Shown here piece by piece: positions 34,590 through 42,746 of a stretch of DNA of 64,000 bases. Under the pieces are notes generated by a model. It did not search any database. It was not told where the DNA came from and saw nothing but the letters and a program-made list of their open reading frames with translations. Position 1 is the stretch's first letter, and every line of letters starts with the position of its first letter. Position numbers and translations under genes: made by a program. Origin of the DNA: Micromonospora sp. C28SCA-DRY-2 (GTDB lineage Bacteria > Actinomycetota > Actinomycetes > Mycobacteriales > Micromonosporaceae); the NCBI RefSeq assembly GCF_030519475.1, contig NZ_JAUMKD010000006.1:124001-188000 (forward strand), in the 5' to 3' direction.

Positions 34590-34615
34590 GCGACGCCCGG
34601 GGCAGGCGACAGTGA
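34586..34615 (+). other. Bridging mini-ORF between DUF167 and antiporter genes
   Basis: GTG 34586 overlaps the DUF167 TGA and TGA 34613-34615 overlaps GTG 34612 of the antiporter. The nine-residue peptide is MSDARGRRQ. Same double-overlap design as at murG-murC. Confidence 0.35.
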
Positions 34616-36114
34616 CCCCCGGGCTGGACGTCGCGCTCCTGCTGGGGGCGGCCGTCCTGCTGGTCGCGGTCGGTGCGGTCCGGCTCTCCACCCGGCTCGG
34701 GGTGCCGAGCCTGCTGGTCTACCTGGCGCTCGGCGTGGGCATCGGCGAGGCCCGGCTGGGCATCCGCTTCGACGACGCCGAGCTGACCCGGACGCTCGGT
34801 TTCTGCGCGCTCATCGTGATCATCGCCGAGGGCGGCCTCTCCGCCCGGTGGAGCACGCTGCGCCCGGTGCTCGGGCTGGCCGCGGCGCTGTCCACGGTGG
34901 GCGTGGTGGTCAGCATCCTGGTCGTCGGGCTGGCCGTACACCTGCTGCTCGGGCTGGACTGGCGGCTCGCGCTGCTCTACGGCGCGGTGCTCTCCTCCAC
35001 CGACGCGGCGGCGGTCTTCGCCACCCTGCGCCGGCTGCGGCTGCCACCCCGGCTGGTGGCCACCCTGGAGGCCGAGTCCGGGATGAACGACGCCCCGGTG
35101 GTGCTGCTGGTGGTGCTGCTCTCCCGGGAGGCCGGCGCCGCCCACCCCTGGTGGTACGAGGTCGGCCTGGTCGGCTACGAGCTGGCCGTCGGCGCGCTGG
35201 TGGGGTTCGCGGCCGGGTTCGGCGGGCGGTGGGCGCTGCGCCGGGCCGCGCTGCCCTCGGCGGGGCTCTATCCGATCGCGGCGGTCGGGTTGACAGTGCT
35301 CGCGTACGCGGCCGGCGCGGTGCTGCACGCCTCCGGCTTCCTCGCCGTCTACGTCGCCGGGGTGCTGCTGGGCAACGCCCGGCTGCCGCACCGGCAGGCG
35401 ATCCTCGGCTTCGCCGACGGGCTGGCCTGGCTGGCCCAGATCGGGCTCTTCGTGCTGCTCGGCCTGCTGGCCACGCCGAGCCGGCTGGACGCGGCGGTGC
35501 TGCCGGCGGTGGTCGCCGGGTTGGCGCTGGTGCTGCTGGCCCGGCCGCTGTCGGTGGCGGCGTCCGCGCTGCCGTTCCGGTTCGGCCTGCGCGAGCAGGC
35601 GTTCCTGTCCTGGGCGGGGCTGCGCGGGGCGGTGCCGATCGTGCTGGCCACCATCCCGCTGTCGGAGCGGGTGCCGGGCGCGGACCGGCTCTTCGACGCG
35701 GTCTTCGTGCTGGTGGTGATCTTCACGCTGTTGCAGACCGGGACCCTGCCCCCGGTCGCCCGCTGGTTGCGGGTGACCGCGCCGGCCGAGGCGACCGAGA
35801 TCCTGGTGGAGACCGCGCCGCTGGAGCGGATGCGGGCCGACCTGCTCCAGTTGGAGGTGCCGCCGGGGTCGCGGTTGGCCGGGGTGCACATCGACGAGCT
35901 GCGGCTGCCGCTGGGGGCCGCGGTGACGCTGGTGCTGCGCGACGGGGTGGGCTTCGTGCCCGGGCTGGACTTCCGCCTCAAGACCGGCGACAGCCTGTTG
36001 ATCGTGGCCACCCACGGGGTGCGCGACGAGACGGAGCGGCGGCTGCGGGCGGTCAGCCGGCGGGGTCGGTTGGCCCGCTGGTTTGGCGAGTACGGCGAGG
36101 ATCGTGACGGTTGA
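34612..36114 (+). CDS. CPA1-type K+/H+ or Na+/H+ antiporter with TrkA-C domain
   Basis: The 500-residue transporter has about twelve membrane helices and the cation/proton antiporter core (LSSTDAAAVFATLRRL, then EAESGMNDAPVVLLV with the ion-binding ND-type motif, and FLSWAGLRGAVPIVLATIPLSE). A cytoplasmic TrkA-C/RCK-C domain follows (residues 405-480: LEVPPGSRLAGVHIDELRLPLGAAVTLVLRDGVGFVPG). This layout matches NhaP2/CvrA-type potassium-proton antiporters controlled by a nucleotide or ion at the RCK domain. Exact ion choice is not readable. GTG 34612 overlaps the stop of the bridging mini-ORF. Confidence 0.92.
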   Translation: MTPGLDVALLLGAAVLLVAVGAVRLSTRLGVPSLLVYLALGVGIGEARLGIRFDDAELTRTLGFCALIVIIAEGGLSARWSTLRPVLGLAAALSTVGVVVSILVVGLAVHLLLGLDWRLALLYGAVLSSTDAAAVFATLRRLRLPPRLVATLEAESGMNDAPVVLLVVLLSREAGAAHPWWYEVGLVGYELAVGALVGFAAGFGGRWALRRAALPSAGLYPIAAVGLTVLAYAAGAVLHASGFLAVYVAGVLLGNARLPHRQAILGFADGLAWLAQIGLFVLLGLLATPSRLDAAVLPAVVAGLALVLLARPLSVAASALPFRFGLREQAFLSWAGLRGAVPIVLATIPLSERVPGADRLFDAVFVLVVIFTLLQTGTLPPVARWLRVTAPAEATEILVETAPLERMRADLLQLEVPPGSRLAGVHIDELRLPLGAAVTLVLRDGVGFVPGLDFRLKTGDSLLIVATHGVRDETERRLRAVSRRGRLARWFGEYGEDRDG

Positions 36115-36184
36115 TCTGCTAGCGTTCCCTTTGTCCCGATACCGCATGACTCGGGGCTGAAAAGCGGAGCGTCGGTGCGGCACG

Positions 36185-36213
36185 TTGTCGGACGCCTGTA
36201 CGTTCCGTATTCT
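36185..36213 (+). promoter_or_regulatory. Promoter of the dksA-like gene
   Basis: TTGTCG (36185-36190), a 17-bp spacer and TATTCT (36208-36213) match sigma-70-type -35 and -10 boxes. It lies about 115 nt before ATG 36337 in a 222-nt intergenic region that is AT-richer than its surroundings. No other gene is seen there. Confidence 0.65.
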
Positions 36214-36336
36214 TGCCAACCTCCGGAGTGCGCGGCCCCGTCGCCGCGCGCCCGTTTTGTACCTGGGGGCGCCAATGCCGGCGACCCCCGTCCAGGCGCC
36301 GCGGACCGCCGCGGTTCCGCGGCCGAGGGAGCGACG

Positions 36337-36756
36337 ATGGCGAAGCCAGCCGAGACCAGGACCGCCGGCCGCAAGCCGGTGGCCAAGGCCACCCGCAGCG
36401 CGGCGGAGACCGAGAAGATCCGGGCGGCCCTGGCGGCGCGGCGTGACGAGTTGCGCGCCGAGTACGATCAGACGCTGAGCGAGATCACCGAGCTGCAGCG
36501 CGACCGCCTGACCGACTCGGCCGGGGACGACCAGGCCGACACCGGCACCAAGACGTTCGAGCGGGAGCAGGAGATCTCCCTCGCCAACAGCATCCTGGAA
36601 CGGATCACGCAGGTCGAGCGCGCGCTGGAGCGGCTCGACGAGGGTGGTTACGGCTGGTGCGAGCGGTGCGGCAACCCGATCCCGGTGGAGCGGCTCGCCG
36701 CCTTCCCGTCGGCCACCCTCTGCGTGACCTGCAAGCAGCTGGAGGAGCGGCGCTGA
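36337..36756 (+). CDS. TraR/DksA-type zinc finger protein
   Basis: The 139-residue protein has a coiled-coil hairpin (residues 22-105) and a C-terminal four-cysteine zinc finger with C108, C111, C129 and C132 (CERCGNPIPVERLAAFPSATLCVTC). DksA-type proteins enter the RNA polymerase secondary channel; the role of actinobacterial versions is poorly defined. The acidic DD at 64-65 (SAGDDQADTG) is near the expected coiled-coil tip. ATG 36337 follows GAGGGAG. It lies before lspA in a conserved actinobacterial order. Confidence 0.92.
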   Translation: MAKPAETRTAGRKPVAKATRSAAETEKIRAALAARRDELRAEYDQTLSEITELQRDRLTDSAGDDQADTGTKTFEREQEISLANSILERITQVERALERLDEGGYGWCERCGNPIPVERLAAFPSATLCVTCKQLEERR

Positions 36757-36784
36757 GACCCGCTCCCCGGCGGCGCCGGAGACG

Positions 36785-37441
36785 GTGAGCGATCACCGCC
36801 GACTCGATGGGGAGCAGATGACCGCAGCACCGTCCGCCGGACCCGGCAGCGCCGAGCCGGGCGGCCGCCGGCTCCGACCCCGGGCCGTGGCGCTGCTCGG
36901 CGCCGTCGCGCTGGTCGCTCTGGTGGCCGACGTGCTCACCAAGCACTGGGCCCTGGCCGCCCTGACCGACCGCGAGCCGGTCCGGCTGCTCGGTGGGGCC
37001 GTCTACCTGAGCCTGGTCCGCAACAGCGGTGCCGCCTGGAGCATCGGCTCCGGCCACACCTGGGTCTTCCCGCTGATCACCATCGGCGTGATCGGCTGGA
37101 TCATCTTCATGGCGTCGCGGCTGCGCTCGACCCCCTGGGCGGTCTCGCTCGGCCTGGTGCTCGGCGGGGCGCTCGGCAACCTGATGGACCGGATCTTCCG
37201 GGCCCCCGCCCCGTTCCACGGCCACGTGGTCGACATGGTCAGCGTCTTCGGGCCGTACGGCGAGTACTTCCCGGTGTTCAACGTGGCCGACAGTTCCCTG
37301 GTCTGCGGCGTGGTGCTGGCCGTCCTGCTGGAACTCACCGGCCGCCAGCGCGACGGCGGGCGGGTGGGCCGCGACGGCCGGCCGGTCGACCCGGCCGGCG
37401 ACCCGGCGACGGCCGGCGCCGAGCAGCGGGAGCGGGCATGA
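36785..37441 (+). CDS. lspA: Lipoprotein signal peptidase LspA
   Basis: The 218-residue (from GTG 36785) aspartic membrane peptidase removes signal peptides from prolipoproteins. Four membrane helices are visible. The catalytic pair is D135 (GNLMDRIF) and D169 (FNVADSSLVCG); the conserved LVRNSGAAW segment is at 77-85. ATG 36818 with GGGGAG close by is an alternative start that removes 11 residues. The last 35 residues are charged and not conserved. Its stop overlaps the pseudouridine synthase gene (ATGA). Two probable substrates are encoded at 51485 and 52047. Confidence 0.93.
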   Translation: MSDHRRLDGEQMTAAPSAGPGSAEPGGRRLRPRAVALLGAVALVALVADVLTKHWALAALTDREPVRLLGGAVYLSLVRNSGAAWSIGSGHTWVFPLITIGVIGWIIFMASRLRSTPWAVSLGLVLGGALGNLMDRIFRAPAPFHGHVVDMVSVFGPYGEYFPVFNVADSSLVCGVVLAVLLELTGRQRDGGRVGRDGRPVDPAGDPATAGAEQRERA

Positions 37442-38382
37442 CCTCGGCGTTCGCCGCCGGCGGCGACCACCGCTCGCTGCCCGTCCCGGACGGCCTCGAC
37501 GGGATGCGGCTGGACCAGGCGGTGTCCCGGCTCTTCGGGCTCTCCCGCACCGCCGCCGCGGCCCTGGTCGACGCCGGGGACGCGCTGGTCGACGGCGTGC
37601 GGCGGCCCAACTCGCACAAGGTCAAGGCCGGCTCGTGGCTGGAGGTGACGCTGCCCGCGCCGGCCGCGCCGCCGACCGTGGTGCCGCAGGCGGTGCCCGG
37701 GCTGCGGGTGGTCTACGCCGACGACGACATCGTGGTGGTGGACAAGCCGGTCGGCGTCGCCGCCCACCCGAGCCCCGGCTGGACCGGCCCGACCGTGATC
37801 GGCGGGCTGGCCGCGATCGGTCACCGCATCTCCACCAGCGGCGCCGCCGAGCGGCAGGGCGTGGTGCACCGGCTCGACGTGGGCACCACCGGGATCATGG
37901 TGGTGGCCAAGAGCGAGCAGGCGTACAGCGCGTTGAAGCGGGCCTTCAAGTACCGCGAGGTGGACAAGCGCTACCACGCGGTGGTGCAGGGCCACCTGGA
38001 CCCGCTGCGCGGCACCATCGACGCCCCGATCGACCGGCACCCCACCCACGACTACCGCTGGGCGGTGGTCTCCGGCGGCAAGCCCAGCATCACCCACTAC
38101 GACACGGTCGAGGCGTTCCCGGCGGCGAGCCTGGTCGACGTGCGGCTCGAGACCGGGCGTACGCACCAGATCCGGGTGCACTTCTCCACCCTGCGCCACC
38201 CGTGTGTGGGCGACCTCACCTACGGCGCGGACCCCACCCTCTCGGCCCGGCTCGGCCTGGCCAGACAGTGGCTGCACGCCCGCGCCTTGAGCTTCCTGCA
38301 CCCCCGAACGGGGGACGAGGTCAGCTTCGTCAGCGACTACCCTGACGACCTGGAGCGCGCGCTCGAGATCCTCCGCGACTGA
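37438..38382 (+). CDS. RluD-type rRNA pseudouridine synthase
   Basis: The 314-residue RluA/RluD-family enzyme has an N-terminal S4-like RNA-binding domain (MRLDQAVSRLFGLSRTAAAALVDAGDALVDG) and a catalytic domain with the active-site D147 in GVVHRLDVGTTGIMVVAK. The C-terminal motifs KRYHAVVQG, RTHQIRVHF and HALRLSFLHP-like segments are complete. RluD modifies helix 69 of 23S rRNA, but the exact target of this homologue is not shown. ATG 37438 overlaps the lspA stop, the usual lspA-rluD coupling in Gram-positives. Confidence 0.94.
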   Translation: MTSAFAAGGDHRSLPVPDGLDGMRLDQAVSRLFGLSRTAAAALVDAGDALVDGVRRPNSHKVKAGSWLEVTLPAPAAPPTVVPQAVPGLRVVYADDDIVVVDKPVGVAAHPSPGWTGPTVIGGLAAIGHRISTSGAAERQGVVHRLDVGTTGIMVVAKSEQAYSALKRAFKYREVDKRYHAVVQGHLDPLRGTIDAPIDRHPTHDYRWAVVSGGKPSITHYDTVEAFPAASLVDVRLETGRTHQIRVHFSTLRHPCVGDLTYGADPTLSARLGLARQWLHARALSFLHPRTGDEVSFVSDYPDDLERALEILRD

Positions 38383-38425
38383 GCGGCGCCCGCCCGAGAA
38401 CGATCCGACGAGGGGACCTCCACCC

Positions 38426-39433
38426 GTGCGCGCCGGCGATCTGCTGCGGCAGTTGGACCAACGGCTGCTGCCGCGGCTGGCCACGGCGGTGGCCCGGCTC
38501 GGCCACGGCCCGGCCCGGCCGCGCCTGCTGCCGTCGGTGGCGCTGCTGTCCTGCGCGGCGGTGCTGCTCACCGCGGTCTGGGCCACCGACGACCAGCCGG
38601 TCGGTGACCGGACCGTCGGCGAGGTGACCCGGGTCGGGGTGGCCAACGGCGAGTCCATCCCGGGCTACCTGCGGGCCGCCACGGCCGACCTGGCCACCCT
38701 GCCGAGCGCCGCCGCGACGCCGGGCGACGGCACGTACGCCCTGGTGTCGCTCTCGACCTACCTGACCCCGCAGCGGCTGGCGGCGCTGGTCGGGGACGTG
38801 TCGGTCGCCGAGGTCTTCGGGCGGGTGCCGCTGCCCGACCGGCAGACGGAGATCGTCCGCATCCCGGCCCAGCGGCTGCCCGACGACGTGGTCGGCGCGA
38901 TGGCCGACGTCGCCGCCCGCAAGGACCGGGAGGCGGCCGACTACCGCGCCCGGGCCGCCGGCGCCGCCGACCCCGAGCTGCGCCAGGTGTACGCCAGCGG
39001 CGCCGAGGTGGCGGCGGCGGAGGCGGCCGCGTACCGGTCGGGGTGCGCCTGCGTCTACGCGGCGGTGGTCCGCGCCGAACCGGCCGCGCTGCGCGGGGTG
39101 GCCGCCCGGCCCGACGTCCGGGTCGTCGACCCGGCCCCCGAGGTGCGCCGGCTGGACCGGACCGTCTTCACCCCGCCGCTGCCCGAACAGCGGGACGTGG
39201 CCCGCCCGCCGGCCGACGCCGGCCTCGCCTCGCCGGCCCCGACCGGCGCGCCCGAGCAGGGCAGCCGCGGTCCGGCCGCCGCGCCGTCGCCGGGCGATTC
39301 GTCCGAACCCGCACCGCCGGTGACGGATCCGACCCGTGCGCCGTCGCCGCCCGCGCCCCCGGTGACCCGGTCGGCCACCCCGCCGACCTCGGTCGATGCG
39401 ACGGAGGGTAGTCCCACGGCATCGTCACCGTGA
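38426..39433 (+). CDS. Membrane-anchored protein of unknown function with Pro-rich tail
   Basis: Unrecognised 335-residue protein. A cytoplasmic start of about 32 residues is followed by one membrane helix (LLPSVALLSCAAVLLTAVWA, about 35-54). An external domain follows, with alternating Ala-rich helices and strands, and a single C-A-C motif (YRSGCACVYAAVVRA). The last 100 residues are Pro/Ala/Ser/Thr-rich, like wall-spanning linkers. GTG 38426 follows GAGGGGACC. It precedes the MinD-like gene and a second membrane protein, which may form one cell-surface module; this is only context. Confidence 0.75.
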   Translation: MRAGDLLRQLDQRLLPRLATAVARLGHGPARPRLLPSVALLSCAAVLLTAVWATDDQPVGDRTVGEVTRVGVANGESIPGYLRAATADLATLPSAAATPGDGTYALVSLSTYLTPQRLAALVGDVSVAEVFGRVPLPDRQTEIVRIPAQRLPDDVVGAMADVAARKDREAADYRARAAGAADPELRQVYASGAEVAAAEAAAYRSGCACVYAAVVRAEPAALRGVAARPDVRVVDPAPEVRRLDRTVFTPPLPEQRDVARPPADAGLASPAPTGAPEQGSRGPAAAPSPGDSSEPAPPVTDPTRAPSPPAPPVTRSATPPTSVDATEGSPTASSP

Positions 39434-39534
39434 CAATCGGGTACGGGGGGAAGGTGCGCGGACGGGTGTGGTCCGCATAGGGTTTGGTTCGTAGCCTGTC
39501 AGGCGGAGTTCGACGGCGCTGGGGAGGGCGAGCC

Positions 39535-40983
39535 TTGGACGGCAGCGAGACCGGCTGGGGTCGGCCGGCCGAACCAGCACCGCGGTGGCGGGCGCTGCTC
39601 GACCGCGCCCGCCACGCCGGCCGGGGCGCCGAGCAACCGGAGCCCGAGCGGCGGGTCGACGAGCCGCTGCCGCCGCCCGGGCCGCTGTCCCCGCCCGAGG
39701 CCCTGCCCCGCCGCCCGGCCGGCAACGGCTACTCCGGGTCGGCGCGGCCGGTGAACCATCCCGGCGAGCGGTCGTACGGGACGGATCCCGGTTACCGGGC
39801 GGAGGCGACCTACCGGGTGGACCCGGCGTACCGGGCGGAGCCGGCGTACCGGCCCGAGCCGGGGTACCCGGGCGAGCCCGGCTACCGGGTGCCGGAGCCA
39901 CGCCGGCCCGAACCGCCGGAGTCCCGCCGGCCCGAGCCGCCGGAGCCGCGCCGGCCCGAGCCGCCGGAATCCCGGTACGCGCTGCTGGACAACGGCTACC
40001 GGCCCGAACCGCCGCCGCTGGAGTCCCGCTACGCGCTGCTCCAACGGGGGGCCTACCGCCCCGATCCGGGCTACCCGCCGCCGGCGCCCGCACCCCCGCC
40101 CGCACCCGCCCCGCCCGTGACCGCCGACCGGGGCTATCCGGCGCGGGTCGAGTGGCGGCCGCAGAGCGCCGAGTCCGAGCTGGAGCGCGCCGCCGGGGTG
40201 CTCCGCCGTGACCTGGGCACCCCGCGGGTGCTCGCGTTCGCCAACCCCAAGGGCGGCGTGCACAAGACCACCGCCACCGTGCTCGCCGCGGCCACCGTCG
40301 GCAGCGTCCGCGGCCGGGGCGTGCTCGCCTGGGACGACAACGAGCTGCGCGGCACGCTCGGCCTGCGCGCCGGCAGCGCCCGGCACGCCCGGACCATCCG
40401 GCACCTGGTCACCGACCTCGCCCAGATCGAGATCCGGGAGGGCAACGACCTGCTGGAGAGCCTCGACGACTACCTGCGGCACGCCTCCGACGGCTCCTAC
40501 GACGTGCTGGCCGGCGAGGAGAGCCCGCGGTTCGCCCAGCGGCTCGACCAGTTCACCGTCCGGCGGGTGCTGGAGCTGCTGCGGCGTACCCACGAGGTGG
40601 TCTGTGTGGACACCGGCAACAACGTGGAGAGCGACAACTGGCGCACCGTGATGCAGGCCGCCGACCAGCTGGTGGTCACCACCGTGCCCCGGGAGGACGC
40701 CGCGTTCAGCGCCGACTGGATGCTCGACCTGCTGCACGAGGTCGGCATGGGGGAGCTGGCCGAGAACGCGGTGACGCTGATCTCCTGCCCCACGCCGGGC
40801 CGCTCGCCGTTGCAGGACGACCTGGAGAAGCACTTCGCCAGCCGCACCCGGGCGGTCGCCGTGGTCCCGTACGACCCGGCGCTGGAGACCGGTTCCTCGA
40901 TCGAGTACCACCAGCTCCAGCCGGAGACCCGGCAGGCGTGGCTGCGGGCCGCGGCGGTGATGCTGGAGCCGTTCGCCCGGTGA
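39535..40983 (+). CDS. MinD/ParA-like ATPase with repeat-rich N-terminus (EspI-like)
   Basis: The 482-residue protein has a 215-residue low-complexity N-terminus with YRAE/YRPE and PEPRRPEPPESRR repeats. A SIMIBI ATPase domain follows, with a deviant Walker A NPKGGVHKTTATV, in which the usual glycine before KT is His. It also has an acidic VDTGNNVESDNW switch region and the VTTVPREDAAFSADWMLDLL segment. Layout resembles EspI-type ATPases of type VII secretion and MinD-like septum or partition proteins. No ESX genes lie in the window. TTG 39535 is the best start, because GGGGAGGG lies just upstream. Confidence 0.82.
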   Translation: MDGSETGWGRPAEPAPRWRALLDRARHAGRGAEQPEPERRVDEPLPPPGPLSPPEALPRRPAGNGYSGSARPVNHPGERSYGTDPGYRAEATYRVDPAYRAEPAYRPEPGYPGEPGYRVPEPRRPEPPESRRPEPPEPRRPEPPESRYALLDNGYRPEPPPLESRYALLQRGAYRPDPGYPPPAPAPPPAPAPPVTADRGYPARVEWRPQSAESELERAAGVLRRDLGTPRVLAFANPKGGVHKTTATVLAAATVGSVRGRGVLAWDDNELRGTLGLRAGSARHARTIRHLVTDLAQIEIREGNDLLESLDDYLRHASDGSYDVLAGEESPRFAQRLDQFTVRRVLELLRRTHEVVCVDTGNNVESDNWRTVMQAADQLVVTTVPREDAAFSADWMLDLLHEVGMGELAENAVTLISCPTPGRSPLQDDLEKHFASRTRAVAVVPYDPALETGSSIEYHQLQPETRQAWLRAAAVMLEPFAR

Positions 40984-41039
40984 GCGGGTCTGTCGCCACC
41001 GGCGACCCGGCGCGCCGCCCGGCCTGAGAGGATCACCGG

Positions 41040-42020
41040 GTGAGCCCGGACACCCCCGACCGCGACCGGCCCGGCACCCGCCACGACGAGGCGGCCCCGA
41101 CCACACCGACCGACGCCGCCCCGCCGCCCGCCGCCCCGGCGCACCCGGCCACCGACCGGCCCGTCCCCGCCGGCGGGCCGGAGCAGCCGGCCGCCGGTGC
41201 GGACCGGCCGCGGTACGTCGACGGCGTCGACCCGGACGGGCCGCGAGCGCCGGAGCCCGCCGGTGCGGACCGGCCGCGGTACGTGGACTCCGGCGAGGCG
41301 GCGGAGGTGTGGCAGGCGGAGCCGGGCGGGGCGCCGCGGGTGTGGCCGGCCGGCGGGCAGCCGGACGAGGCGGAGCTGCCGCGCCGCCGGGCGCTCCGGC
41401 TCGGCGCGCTCGCCGCCGGCGCGCTGGCCCTGCTCGGGGTGCCGCTCGGGCTGCTCTGGGCGGCGCTCGCGCCGGACACCCCGGTGGTCAAGGCGCCCGA
41501 CGGCGCCGTCTACGCCCAGCCGCAGCCCGAGCAGCCGATCGCCGCCGACGGCTGGTTCAGCCTGCTGGGGCTCGGCTTCGGGGTGCTCGCCGCGATCGCG
41601 CTCTGGGTGCTGCTGCGCCGGCTGCGGGGGCCGGTCGGCCTCTTCGCCGCCACCCTCGGCGCGTTCGGCGCCGCGCTGGTCGCGTGGCAGGTCGGGCGCC
41701 GGATCGGGCTGGCCACGTTCCAGCGGCTGCTGGAGACCGCGCCGGACGGGCGGGCCTTCACCAAGCCGGCCGACCTGCGGGCCGGGGGCGTCGACCTGGT
41801 CCTCGGCGTGCTGCCGGTGCCGCACGGCAACCTGCTGCTGCCCGCGTTCGGCGCCGCGGTGACGTACACCCTGCTGGCCGGCTGGTCCCGGTGGCCGTCG
41901 TTGCGCCCGGAGCCGGAGCTCGGCGCGGCCGGGCTCAGTTCGGTGTCGGTGGTGAGGCCAGCTCCGCCAGCGGCACCGGAACCGCCCGCACCTGGCGCAG
42001 CAGAGCCGCCTCGCGATTGA
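41040..42020 (+). CDS. Actinobacterial polytopic membrane protein (DUF2567-like)
   Basis: The 326-residue protein has a Pro/Asp-rich cytoplasmic N-terminus of about 120 residues with two copies of GADRPRYVD. Four membrane helices follow (about 125-145, 180-200, 203-222 and 265-285), as in DUF2567-type proteins; the family label is tentative. Function is unknown. GTG 41040 follows GAGAGGATCACC. Its 3' end runs 86 nt into the convergent LON-domain gene, so the two mRNAs would be complementary there. Confidence 0.72.
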   Translation: MSPDTPDRDRPGTRHDEAAPTTPTDAAPPPAAPAHPATDRPVPAGGPEQPAAGADRPRYVDGVDPDGPRAPEPAGADRPRYVDSGEAAEVWQAEPGGAPRVWPAGGQPDEAELPRRRALRLGALAAGALALLGVPLGLLWAALAPDTPVVKAPDGAVYAQPQPEQPIAADGWFSLLGLGFGVLAAIALWVLLRRLRGPVGLFAATLGAFGAALVAWQVGRRIGLATFQRLLETAPDGRAFTKPADLRAGGVDLVLGVLPVPHGNLLLPAFGAAVTYTLLAGWSRWPSLRPEPELGAAGLSSVSVVRPAPPAAPEPPAPGAAEPPRD

Positions 42021-42639
42021 GCAGGCGCAGCTCGGCGCGGAGCCGGGCCGCGGTGTCGTCGATGGCCAGCAGCCGCTGCCGGTCGGCCACGGTCAGCGCG
42101 GCCGTCGCGGCCACCAGGTGCGACAGCACGGTCGGGTCCTCCGGCAGCTGCTCGGAGATCTCCTCCGGGTCGGCGCGGACCAGGCCCAGGTACTGCCGGA
42201 AGACCGCGATCACCCGGGCGGCGAGCAGTTCGGCGGTCTCGTCCGGGCCGCCCGGCTCGGGCAGCCACTCCACCTCGGCGGTGAGGTAGGGCGCGGAGCG
42301 GGCGTCGACGTCGGCGATCCGGAACCGGCGCTTGCCGACGGTGACGATGTCGAAGCCCCCGTCGGCCAGCTCGGTCACCTGGCGCAGCTCGGCGGTGCAG
42401 CCGACCTCGTGCAGGGTGACCTCGCCGCCGCCCGGCGTCGGCTTGCCGTCCGGCCCGGTCGGGGCGACCTCCCACCCCTGCCGGATGGCCACCACGCCGA
42501 ACTCGCGCGGCGCCCCCGCGGGCAGGCCGACCAGGTGCCGCACCAGCGCCCGGTACCGCTCCTCGAAGATGTGCAACGGCAGCACCAGACCGGGAAAGAG
42601 CACCGTCCCGAGCGGAAACACCGGCAGCCGCGCAGTCAC
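41935..42639 (-). CDS. LON substrate-binding domain protein
   Basis: The 234-residue protein consists of the Lon N-terminal (PUA-like) domain only: ARLPVFPLGTVLFPGLVLPLHIFEERYRALV, then VLHEVGCTAEL-type strands and a C-terminal helical bundle. There is no AAA+ or protease domain, so it is not Lon itself. Such stand-alone proteins probably bind unfolded or specific substrates. GTG 42639 was chosen because TACCCT lies seven bases upstream and the conserved strand starts there; GTG 42687 is the longer option. Divergent from hisD; 86-nt tail overlap with the membrane protein gene. Confidence 0.9.
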   Translation of the reverse strand: MTARLPVFPLGTVLFPGLVLPLHIFEERYRALVRHLVGLPAGAPREFGVVAIRQGWEVAPTGPDGKPTPGGGEVTLHEVGCTAELRQVTELADGGFDIVTVGKRRFRIADVDARSAPYLTAEVEWLPEPGGPDETAELLAARVIAVFRQYLGLVRADPEEISEQLPEDPTVLSHLVAATAALTVADRQRLLAIDDTAARLRAELRLLNREAALLRQVRAVPVPLAELASPPTPN

Positions 42640-42646
42640 GCCGTCG

Positions 42647-42652
42647 AGGGTA
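42647..42652 (-). promoter_or_regulatory. -10 box of the LON-domain gene
   Basis: On the minus strand TACCCT is followed by seven bases and GTG 42639, consistent with leaderless expression. It faces away from the hisD promoter in the same 107-nt gap. Confidence 0.45.
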
Positions 42653-42733
42653 GCCCGGCCCCGCCCCGGCGGCGTGTCCCGGCTCACCGTCCCGGCGTAC
42701 GGGCGGTGCCGGTCGCCGCCGTGGTCGGCCGCC

Positions 42734-42739
42734 TAGACT
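42734..42739 (+). promoter_or_regulatory. -10 box of the hisD operon
   Basis: TAGACT lies seven bases before GTG 42747, so the his mRNA probably starts at its first codon. This leaves no room for a histidine leader peptide of the kind used in enteric bacteria. Confidence 0.55.
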
Positions 42740-42746
42740 CGCAAGG

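Noticed and set aside
41935..42639. Lon protease
   Set aside because: Only the N-terminal LON domain is present; no AAA+ or Ser-Lys protease domain.
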